Below, in pieces: positions 1 through 7,400 of a DNA stretch of 9,188 nt. The DNA is taken from the NCBI GenBank assembly GCA_022361095.1, contig JAKSBO010000468.1, positions 1 through 9,188 of the forward strand, given 5' to 3'. A model generated the notes under the pieces. It ran no database searches. It was not told where the DNA came from and worked only from the letters and a program-made list of their open reading frames with translations. Position 1 is the stretch's first letter. Each line of letters starts with the position of its first letter. A program made the translations under genes and the position numbers. The stretch comes from Desulfobacterales bacterium. Lineage in GTDB: Bacteria; Desulfobacterota; Desulfobacteria; Desulfobacterales; Desulfobacteraceae.

Positions 1-929
1 ACCAGGTCCTCATCGGCGGGATTCCTGCCGAATACCTCATTGCCGACAACAGCAGCGAAAAAGAGATGATCGACTACCTGGATTACGCCTTCAAGGCCAT
101 GGCCCCGGGCCACCGTTTCATCCCCGGTGTCACCGACGGGGTCAGCCCCCTGAGCGACTTTGACCGCATCCGGAAAATGGGCGCCTATTTCGCCGAAAAG
201 GGACAGCTGCCCCTGGACGGCAGCGATTTCACCGACATCTTTGCCCACGTGGACGGCCAGGACACCGGCCCCGGGGATCTGGCCCAGGAGGAAGGGATTC
301 TCAAGGAGGTCCAGCAGGCCGTCATTGAAGGCGACAAGGACGCCGGGATCCAGGAACGGGTCCAGGCCGCTCTGGACGCCGGACTGGCCGCGGGCAACAT
401 CCTGGAACAGGGGATGATTTCCGCCATGAATTATGTGGGCGACGGTTTTGCCGCCGGCCGGTTCTTCATCCCGGAAATGCTCCTGGCGGCCCAGACCATG
501 GAAGCCGGCGTGGAGATCCTCAAGCCCCATCTCCTGGCCAATGCCGCCTCGGACACCACCGGAAAAATCATCCTGGGCACGGTGGAGGGCGACCTCCACG
601 ACATCGGGAAAAATCTGGTGGCCATCATGCTCAAAGGGGTGGGCTTCCAGGTCATTGACCTGGGAATCAATGTCAGCGCCGAGGACTTTATCCAGGCCAT
701 CCAGGAACACCGGCCCGACATCCTGGCCCTATCCGCCCTGCTCACCACCACCATGCCCCAGATGAGAAAGACCCTGGACGCCGTGGCCGAAGCCGGCCTC
801 AGGGATCAGCTCAAAATCATCGTGGGCGGTGCCCCGGTGACCCAGGACTTTGCCAATCAGATCGGTGCCGACGGATACGCGGACACCGCCGGCGGTGCCG
901 CCCGCATCGTGAACCAACTCATGGGTTAA
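1..929 (+). CDS. URO-D-like methyltransferase / corrinoid-binding fusion protein (5' partial)
   Basis: The frame is open from base 3 to the TAA at 927-929, so 308 residues are visible. The first ATG (66) is internal, because the 21 codons before it continue the same domain. Visible residues about 1-60 look like the C-terminal end of a uroporphyrinogen-decarboxylase-fold domain of the MtaA/CmuA methyltransferase type (APGHRFIPGVTDGV region, about 105-165). Residues about 90-170 form the helical cap of corrinoid proteins (MNYVGDGFAAG, then FFIPEMLLAAQTM). The rest is a Rossmann-like B12 domain: DLHDIG at 591-608, whose His would be the lower cobalt ligand, then SAL and GG further on. Known for the family: corrinoid proteins shuttle methyl groups, and CmuA has this same order, URO-D-like then corrinoid. 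Inferred: it accepts the methyl group from the MttB homologue encoded at 2725-4170 and passes it on through its own N-terminal domain. The acceptor (thiol or tetrahydrofolate) cannot be read here. Domain identity is secure; substrate and acceptor are not. Confidence 0.9.
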   Translation, partial: QVLIGGIPAEYLIADNSSEKEMIDYLDYAFKAMAPGHRFIPGVTDGVSPLSDFDRIRKMGAYFAEKGQLPLDGSDFTDIFAHVDGQDTGPGDLAQEEGILKEVQQAVIEGDKDAGIQERVQAALDAGLAAGNILEQGMISAMNYVGDGFAAGRFFIPEMLLAAQTMEAGVEILKPHLLANAASDTTGKIILGTVEGDLHDIGKNLVAIMLKGVGFQVIDLGINVSAEDFIQAIQEHRPDILALSALLTTTMPQMRKTLDAVAEAGLRDQLKIIVGGAPVTQDFANQIGADGYADTAGGAARIVNQLMG

Positions 930-931
930 TC

Positions 932-970
932 GGCCCTAGCGGCCCCCTGCTCTGCCACCCACGCAGGGCC
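932..970 (+). other. Imperfect inverted repeat just after the corrinoid gene
   Basis: GCAGGGCC at 963-970 can pair with GGCC..CTGC at 941-950 across a two-base bulge. Its AGGGCC part can alternatively pair with GGCCCT at 932-937. One right arm therefore has two possible left arms, three bases after the stop codon. No T-run follows, so it is not a canonical terminator. It could stabilise the 3' end or act as a weak attenuator before the transporter gene. Confidence 0.4.
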
Positions 971-979
971 ATAATCACC

Positions 980-1004
980 GACCGGGCAGTTCCCCTGCCC
1001 GGTC
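980..1004 (+). other. Perfect 10-bp hairpin upstream of the transporter gene
   Basis: GACCGGGCAG (980-989) and CTGCCCGGTC (995-1004) are exact reverse complements around a five-base TTCCC loop. The following bases (CAACAACGGC) are not T-rich, so classical rho-independent termination is unlikely. It lies 66 bases before the transporter ATG. An mRNA-processing or stability role inside an operon is plausible; a protein-binding palindrome is an alternative. Confidence 0.55.
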
Positions 1005-1060
1005 CAACAACGGCTGGATGCCCCTGTTCGGATTTCCCCGGCGTTCCGGCTTCAAAGCAA

Positions 1061-1065
1061 AGGAG
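1061..1065 (+). promoter_or_regulatory. Ribosome binding site of the BCCT transporter
   Basis: AGGAG lies five bases before the ATG at 1071. This supports that start over the out-of-frame ATG at 1108. Confidence 0.75.
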
Positions 1066-1070
1066 TTGTA

Positions 1071-2639
1071 ATGGAAGTCACATCGAAATCGCCCCGCAGT
1101 ATTCCCATTGACAAACCCACCTTTTTCTTTTCCCTGGCCGTACTGGTCTCCATCTCGGCATTCTGTGCCCTTGCCCCCGATTCCGCCGGGGTGGCCCTCA
1201 AGGTCATCCGGGAATACATCATGTTCAAATGGGGATGGATGTTTTTGGTCTTCGGCCTCTTTTGCCTGCTGGGCAGCATCTGGGTCGGATTTTCCAAATA
1301 CGGAGACATCAAGTTGGGAGATCCCGATGACAAGCCCGCCTACAATCTGTTCACCTGGGGCGCCATGGTCTTCTGTTCCGCCTGCGGCTCTTCGGTGATT
1401 TACTGGTCCATTGCCGAGCCCATCTACTACCTGCAAACCCCACCCTTTGGCGAAGCCCTCTCCCCCACGGCCTATGATTTCGCCGTAACCTACGGGGCCT
1501 TCCACTGGGGGGTTGCCTGGGCCTTCTACGCCCTGCCCTGCCTGCCCCTGGCCTATTACCTCCACGTCAGGAAACAGGAAAACCTGAAATACTCCCAGGT
1601 CTGCGCCGAAGTCATCGGCCAGAAGGCCGCCAACGGCCCCATCGGGAAAATCATCGACGCCATCGTGGTCTTCGGGACCTTTGGCGGCCAGGGTCCCGGA
1701 CTGGGACTGGGGGTTCCCTTCCTCACCGCCCTGACTTGCGAACTTTTCAACATCCCGGTCTCCTATTGGATGAACTACGTCATCCTGGCCATCTGGATTT
1801 CCATCTTCACCATGTCGGTCATCCGGGGCATGGACCGGGGCATCAAGGTGCTGAGTACCATCAATATCTGGCTGGTCTTCATCTTTTTGGGACTGATTTT
1901 GTTCTTAGGCCCCACGGTCTTCATGCTGGACAATGCCGTGGATTCCACCGGCATCCTCATGGATAATATCTGGCGCATGCTCCTTTTTGCCGATCCCGTG
2001 CGCGGGGGGAAATTCGCCGCCAACTGGACCGTCTTCTACTGGTGCTGGTACCTGGCCCTGCTCCCCTTCCTGGCCATCTTCATTGCCCGGATCTCCCGGG
2101 GCAGAACCATCCGGGAATTCCTCTTCGGCGCCCTGGGCTGCGGCTTCTTTGCCTCGGTCATCTTCTTCTGGATCATCGGATCCTACTCCGTCTACCTCCA
2201 GAGCAACGAGATCCTGGATATCGTCAACATTGTCAACACCCAGGGCATGCCCGTGGCCATGGTCTCCATCTTCAAGACCCTGCCCTTTTCCAAGGTCATC
2301 ATCGCCATCCTGGTGGTCCTCTACTTTGTCTTCCTGGCCACCTGCATTGACTCCGGCTCCTACGCCATGGCCTGCGTGACCTCCAAATCCGTGGCCGTGG
2401 ACCAGGAACCCGCCACCTGGAACCGGCTCACCTGGGCCCTGGTCATCGGCTTCATGGGGGTTGCCTTGCTGGCCTTGAAAAAGTTGGAAGTCATCAAAAC
2501 CTCGGTCATTGCCGTGGGATTCCCGGTGATGTTCCTGGCCATCCTCACCATCTGGGTGCTCTTTAAATGGATGGAAAACGACTTTGACTGGCCCACCAAG
2601 ACACCGCCGCGGAAAAAGACAGTCACTGACCAAGATTAA
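1071..2639 (+). CDS. BCCT-family quaternary amine transporter
   Basis: 522 residues, the usual core length of betaine/carnitine/choline transporters, with about twelve hydrophobic segments (roughly 17-37, 50-72, 92-113, 138-165, 192-222, 230-252, 260-286, 318-340, 348-377, 406-432, 448-470, 474-500). Family marks seen: YWSIAEP (111-117), FHWG (144-147), WTVFYW (319-324) followed by ARISRGRTIREF (339-350), and CIDSGSY (425-431). Known role: inner-membrane uptake, or substrate/product exchange, of trimethylammonium compounds such as betaine or carnitine. The N-terminus and the roughly 22-residue C-terminus are short, without the long osmosensing tails of BetP-type carriers. Together with its methyltransferase neighbours, this points to catabolic uptake rather than osmoprotection. 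Odd points: the usual AGIG stretch of TM3 reads SACG (103-106), the TM8 aromatic pair is W326-Y327 instead of Trp-Trp, and the TM4 W146-W150 spacing looks one residue short. Family is certain; substrate and coupling ion are unknown. Confidence 0.95.
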   Translation: MEVTSKSPRSIPIDKPTFFFSLAVLVSISAFCALAPDSAGVALKVIREYIMFKWGWMFLVFGLFCLLGSIWVGFSKYGDIKLGDPDDKPAYNLFTWGAMVFCSACGSSVIYWSIAEPIYYLQTPPFGEALSPTAYDFAVTYGAFHWGVAWAFYALPCLPLAYYLHVRKQENLKYSQVCAEVIGQKAANGPIGKIIDAIVVFGTFGGQGPGLGLGVPFLTALTCELFNIPVSYWMNYVILAIWISIFTMSVIRGMDRGIKVLSTINIWLVFIFLGLILFLGPTVFMLDNAVDSTGILMDNIWRMLLFADPVRGGKFAANWTVFYWCWYLALLPFLAIFIARISRGRTIREFLFGALGCGFFASVIFFWIIGSYSVYLQSNEILDIVNIVNTQGMPVAMVSIFKTLPFSKVIIAILVVLYFVFLATCIDSGSYAMACVTSKSVAVDQEPATWNRLTWALVIGFMGVALLALKKLEVIKTSVIAVGFPVMFLAILTIWVLFKWMENDFDWPTKTPPRKKTVTDQD

Positions 2640-2649
2640 CCATCATCCC

Positions 2650-2684
2650 GCCCGGGGCCGACGGTGCATCCGCCGGTTCCGGGC
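2650..2684 (+). other. 15-bp hairpin between transporter and MttB-type genes
   Basis: Left arm 2650-2664 and right arm 2670-2684 pair over 15 positions with one A.C mismatch and two G.T pairs, around a TGCAT loop. It starts 11 bases after the transporter stop codon. The following stretch to 2710 is AT-rich but has no run of T, so it may be a weak terminator or attenuator, or a 3' stability element that lets the transporter and methyltransferase be expressed at different levels. Confidence 0.6.
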
Positions 2685-2710
2685 ACCTAAATTCAAAGTT
2701 ATTTAATTGT

Positions 2711-2715
2711 AAGGA
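2711..2715 (+). promoter_or_regulatory. Ribosome binding site of the MttB-type gene
   Basis: AAGGA lies nine bases before the ATG at 2725, within an AT-rich leader (about 2686-2724) that contrasts with the GC-rich surroundings. The site supports ATG 2725 as the start. Confidence 0.65.
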
Positions 2716-2724
2716 CATAAGAAA

Positions 2725-4170
2725 ATGGAGTTTTCAGCATACCAGCCCCAGTTCAACCTCCTCTCCCAGGACCGCATTGACGCCATCCACCAGGCCTCGC
2801 TGGACATCCTCTGGGACTGCGGGATCCGGGTGGAACAAAAGGAAGCCGCAGACGTGTTTGAACGGGCAGGTGCTCAGGTCCAGACAGAGGGGAACCTCTT
2901 CCGGGTCCGGCTGCCCAGGGAACTGGTGGAAGCCAGCATTGAATCCACCCCGGAATCCTTTACCATGCACGCCCGGAATCCGGAGAAAAACCATTGGGTG
3001 GGTCCCGGCTCTACCACCTTCACCGCCGGATTCGGTGAGCACGTGAAAATGATCGATCCCAAAACCCGAACCGTCCGGGCCACCACCAAACAGGATCTGA
3101 TCAATATCGCCAAAATCCAGGATGCCCGGGACGTCTTCAAATTCGTCAACCGGGCCGCCTGCTCCGGGGACAAGCCCAGCAGATACCAATCCGTGCACAA
3201 TTTCCACGCCCTGCTCCAGGGAACCTCCAAGCATTGCATCCTGGCTTACAACGGTGGCCGCTGCGCCAAAATCATCGTGGACATGGCTGAAATCGTGGCC
3301 GGCGGGGCCGACGCCCTCATGGAAAAACCGCCCCTGACCTGCTTTGTCTCCCCCACCAGCCCCCTGACCCTGGTCTCCGAGGCCACCGAAGCCATGCTGG
3401 AAGCCATCCCCCGGGGACTGGGCATCGGCATCACCCCCATGATCCTCTCCGGCGCCTCGGGCCCGGCCACCCCCCTGGGCACCGCCATCCAGCACAATTG
3501 CGAACTGCTCATGACCATCACCCTGGCCCAGTGCATCCGCAAGGGCGCCTATTGCATCATGGCCAATTGCTCCACCATGATGGATCTGAAAAAGGCCATT
3601 GCCCCGGTGGGCGTGGTGGAAAAGGCCATGAGCTCCCTGACCACCGTGGCCATGGGCCAGCATTACAACATTCCCACCTGGGCCGGCTCCGGGGTCACCG
3701 ACGCCAAACTGGCCGACGCCCAGATGGGATGCGACTATTCCCTGACCACCCTGCCCTCGGTCCTGGCCGGGGCCAATATCCTCTACGGCCTGGGCGCCAT
3801 TGACTCTTTGATTTCCTTCGACTACGCCGCCTGCATGATCGGTGTGGAACAGGCCGAACGCTTCATGATGCTCAAGGAGGGGGTCTGCTTTGACGACTTT
3901 GACCAGACCGTGGATCTCATCAAGGAAGTAGCCGGTCCCGAAGGCAGCCGAGACTACCTCAGCCACCGCCACACCTTCAACCACATGCGGGCCATGAGCT
4001 CCGCCGTCATTTTCGACCGGAACAACCGGGACAAATGGGAAAGCCTGGGAAGCAAGGATGCCGCAGAACGGGCCTATCAAGAGGCCCTGGACATCATTGA
4101 AAACCACCAGGTGGATCCCCTGGATCCCCAGGTGGACCAGGCCTTGACCCAATTGCTGGACAAGCTGTAA
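2725..4170 (+). CDS. MttB-superfamily (trimethylamine methyltransferase family) corrinoid methyltransferase, non-pyrrolysine type
   Basis: 481 residues, matching the full length of MttB proteins (a TIM-barrel methyltransferase). Recognisable parts are the N-terminal SQDRIDAIHQASLDIL segment (14-29), a glycine-rich strand GLGIGITPMILSGASGPATP (231-250), the region TWAGSGVTDAKLADAQMG (318-335), and LAGANILYGLGAIDS (347-361). The gene reads through from ATG to tandem TAA TAA with no in-frame TAG, so it lacks the pyrrolysine of true trimethylamine MttB. Characterised non-pyrrolysine relatives (MtgB, MtcB, MtpB) demethylate quaternary amines such as glycine betaine, carnitine and proline betaine, methylating Co(I) on a partner corrinoid protein. 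A cytoplasmic role is expected. Inferred partner: the corrinoid fusion protein encoded upstream (ending at 929). Inferred substrate: whatever the adjacent BCCT carrier imports. Which quaternary amine this is cannot be told from sequence alone. A corrinoid-reactivating ferredoxin (RamA type), usually needed, is not in the window. Confidence 0.93.
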   Translation: MEFSAYQPQFNLLSQDRIDAIHQASLDILWDCGIRVEQKEAADVFERAGAQVQTEGNLFRVRLPRELVEASIESTPESFTMHARNPEKNHWVGPGSTTFTAGFGEHVKMIDPKTRTVRATTKQDLINIAKIQDARDVFKFVNRAACSGDKPSRYQSVHNFHALLQGTSKHCILAYNGGRCAKIIVDMAEIVAGGADALMEKPPLTCFVSPTSPLTLVSEATEAMLEAIPRGLGIGITPMILSGASGPATPLGTAIQHNCELLMTITLAQCIRKGAYCIMANCSTMMDLKKAIAPVGVVEKAMSSLTTVAMGQHYNIPTWAGSGVTDAKLADAQMGCDYSLTTLPSVLAGANILYGLGAIDSLISFDYAACMIGVEQAERFMMLKEGVCFDDFDQTVDLIKEVAGPEGSRDYLSHRHTFNHMRAMSSAVIFDRNNRDKWESLGSKDAAERAYQEALDIIENHQVDPLDPQVDQALTQLLDKL

Positions 4171-4183
4171 TAAACACAAACAA

Positions 4184-4216
4184 GGCCGCCGGGGAAATCC
4201 TGATCCCCCGGCGGCC
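4184..4216. terminator. Likely bidirectional terminator between convergent genes
   Basis: GGCCGCCGGGG (4184-4194) and CCCCGGCGGCC (4206-4216) form a perfect 11-bp stem with an 11-base loop, 13 bases after the MttB-type stop. On the plus strand the tail is only mildly T-containing (AACTTGAATT). On the minus strand the stem is followed by TTGTTTGTGTTTA, a much better U-rich tail. It could therefore stop transcription of both the methyltransferase operon and the convergent helicase gene. Confidence 0.7.
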
Positions 4217-4489
4217 AACTTGAATTACCCGACTTCATGAGGGGCCAGGGCAGCGAGGCGGCTGCCCTCCTGGTGGAGAGCCGGGCCATGGACAAGAAAG
4301 GGGCTTGATGCCCGGGGAAATGCGACCCCGGACACAGGACGAGGCCCCTGCTTCCTCTCCGGTTGGCTTTGTCCGTGGCCCGGTCACCTGCCTATAACTT
4401 AAAGTGAGCTGCCTGCATTTTCCCCAACACTGAAAAGGGTTTAATATTCCTCCCAAACCCCGAATAACCATTAGAGAAACAAAATATAC
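4217..4489. other. Intergenic junction without a recognisable gene; GC-content break
   Basis: No convincing coding region is seen here. The GC-rich part contains several inverted repeats: AGGGCAGC/GCTGCCCT (4247-4254 and 4261-4268), CCGGGG/CCCCGG (4312-4317 and 4326-4331), and GGGGC/GCCCC enclosing the latter (4300-4304 and 4344-4348). Composition then falls quickly: by my count line 4321-4380 has 41 G/C of 60, 4381-4440 has 29, and 4441-4500 has 19. CTGCCT occurs twice 21 bases apart (4388-4393, 4409-4414). This may be the scar or end of a mobile segment, but no terminal repeats or target duplication could be matched inside the window. Confidence 0.5.
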
Positions 4490-7400
4490 CTACTCTATAT
4501 TGGCATTTATAATCTCTAATACATCTACAAGAAACTTGCCCTCCACACCTAATGTTGCCCCCCTCAAATATGATGGAATATATTCCAAAAACTCCGCCTT
4601 ACTACAAGGCATGTGCTCCAAAAATGCTTCCAGCATTGCGGGCCGCAACAATCGTTTGTTATCCGGGGTATTAGGCAATTCTTTCCTTATGACATCTTTA
4701 TCAAATGTCATAAGTTTTTCTTCTAACCCCATCTGCTGCGAAACTAACTCATTGGCAGTCGTTTGATCTTTATCCTGTTCACCTTCGATTGAATTAATTT
4801 CAAACTCTTTGTACTCTTTTATTTCGGACTTCAGGACATTTAGTTCACGAATAATTGGCTGTAATTCTCCACTAGGGTTTTTAAACCAATCCGTTGACCA
4901 AATCCGCTTAATATTCCATCCCAATCGTTCAAGAATTGTTTGCCTCAGCCGGTCTCTATCACGAACGGATTTGGCCGAATGATAAGTGGCACCATCGCAT
5001 TCGATCCCCATTAAATAACGGCCAGGATTACCAGGGTCTAATACAGCTAAATCGATAAAAAAACCGGCAACTCCAACTTGGGGAACACATTCGAACCCTT
5101 CTTCTTTTAGTGCATCCATAACAGCTATTTCAAAATCGCTTTCCGGAGGGCGCCCCGTCTCGCGCTCTACTTTATGAAGTATACCTGTCTCACAAAAATT
5201 TAAAAAATCACGTAAAGCCCTAACCCCTCGTTTGGCTTTAGAGTCTGCAATGATGTCATCCGAAGACATTGAACTAAAAATCTGCATCCGCTTTTTTGAT
5301 CGGGTAAAAAGAACGTTCAAACGCCTCCACCCAACATCAGAATTGATTGGTCCAAAACGCTGAAACACTCTTCCACCAGGCTCTTGCGGACCATAAGTCA
5401 TGGAGATAAGGATTACATCCCGTTCATCGCCTTGAACATTCTCCAAATTCTTAATGAATAGCGGTTCTTCTTTGGATTCATTATTCTGCAATAATGTTTG
5501 AAAAACATAGTCATCTTTTGCATTTGCTTCAATTTCCCGTTCTATTTGCAAACGCTGCTCCGAACTCATTGCAACAACCCCGATGGAGTCATCTGGATAT
5601 TTTTTTAAATGTTTTTTAACCGCCTCACAAATTGCTTGGGCTTCTTTGATGTTACGTCGATTGACAAAGCAACCTTTCTCAACTTTCGAATATTTCAATC
5701 CAAAACCGTTTATTTCTTTATTAGGTGATGGGAATAACACCATGTCGCTTTTATAAAAAGAATGATTTGAAAAGGCTATCAGGCTTTCGTGCTGAGATCG
5801 ATAATGCCAGCGTAATCGTCTTGACGGGAATATTGGTAGCGTCGCATCAAGAATACTTTCAGATTCTTCTATTGCCGTCTGGTCCTTTTCATCCGCACTC
5901 ACGACCCTATCGAAAAAGCTTGTCGGTGGTAATTGTTTAGGGTCACCAACCACGACTAATTGAGATCCTCTGGCAATAGTACCTAAAGCATCTTGGGGCT
6001 TAATTTGAGATGCTTCGTCCATGATAATAACATCGAACTTAAACTTACCTGGAGCCAAATACTGAGCAACCGACATCGGTCCCATCATAAAACAAGGCTT
6101 TGTCGCCAATAAGGCATTCCCTGCTTTCAACAACAGTTGCCGAATTGGGATATGCCGAGTCTTCTTACTGCACTCATGCCTTAACAAAAAAAGATCTGTA
6201 TGTTCAGAAACACGGGCTCCTCTCAAGCCATTCGGGATATCTACTTGATCTATCCGCCACGCTATTCGCTCGCACTGCAGCCTTTTGAGTTTATTGTCAT
6301 ACTCTTTGAATTTTGATTGGAGCACATTTTGAGAAAGTCCTGAGAACTTAGCCAATTCTGGCTTCTCTTGAAAAACTTCCCTTGCCAAAAGGTCATAAAC
6401 TCCGGCTAAATAAGCATCCTGTATTTCGGTAATGTCAATATTTCCCTGCTCAATTTCATTGAGGAGACAAGAAAGCCCCATGGAAAACAATTGATTTTTT
6501 ATTCTCAAATAATCCAACCAATTGTTCAAAGCGCTTTTGTTTGTAATGGCTCTTTGATTCTTCGAAATAACAACATCGACATCGCTATCGGAATCACATT
6601 GCCAATCTTCGACATTGAGCTGCGCAATGGATTTGAATGCATCAAACTTTATGATCTGTGAGTCTAAAACTCCTTTTAAACTTACAGGGATAGAACAAAA
6701 ACCATCGGTAAGAACGATAGAGGGATTCTGGCGAATAACATCTTTTATAAAATTAGTCTTCGCTTTGAACTCTAAATATTCTGCGAGATTCAATATACAT
6801 TCAAAAGAAGCTAACGAGGACACATCAGTCTGGTCCCCCCCGATGAAAAACTCAAGTTTTCCATCAAAATATTTGTCATTGAAATCATTCTGATCCCATT
6901 CAACAATTGATTCTTTATAGTTTGATAAACTTTCTATTCTTTTGGACAACTCCGTTAAGGAGACTGTGTTATCGGCAACTAAAAGGCCGCAGGCTTCTAT
7001 TGGTTCAACTAAAGAGGACAAAAGCCATGAAATCAAACCGTCTTGACCGCTCAAAAGCGTCGAAGTATCTTGCATCTTTGAAACCGGAGCAAAAATGATT
7101 TTAAGGCTCTCTAAATCATCTAATAAATCGATCAACTGAGTTTTTAAGCCCTGCTCAGACAAAGAACGTATTCCCCTTGAAAATTCAATGGGAAGGTTCA
7201 TGACGGCCAAACCCAAGTTAACCCGTGGGCCAAAACCAACACCATACTCAGCTCGCACAGATTTATACCACATTCGTAATGATTCAATGGCTGAGAGGTC
7301 TGTTTCGAAACCTTGTATCAAATCTCCAAAGACTTCATTATATTTTGAATTATTCTCAATTTTTCGGAGTTGCTCAGAAAATTGAGTTGCTTTTCCCAGC

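Noticed and set aside
66..68. ATG at 66 as the start of a stand-alone corrinoid protein
   Set aside because: The 21 codons before it (from base 3) continue the URO-D-like domain in the same frame, and no ribosome binding site fits a start in the middle of that domain.
975..1565. Minus-strand open frame opposite the start of the transporter gene
   Set aside because: Antisense to clear membrane-protein coding sequence, Gly-rich and without family features; lack of stops follows from GC content.
2725..4170. Pyrrolysine-containing trimethylamine methyltransferase
   Set aside because: The frame is continuous without any in-frame TAG, so it belongs to the non-pyrrolysine branch and trimethylamine is not the expected substrate.
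2734..4218. A 494-codon minus-strand open frame opposite the MttB-type gene
   Set aside because: It is the antisense shadow of a high-GC gene. Its translation is repetitive in Gly, His and Val with no recognisable motif, while the plus-strand frame is a full-length known family.
4235..4471. 78-codon minus-strand open frame in the junction
   Set aside because: It spans the GC boundary, its composition changes midway, it has no clear ribosome binding site, and it matches no family I know. It may be element debris but not a supported gene.
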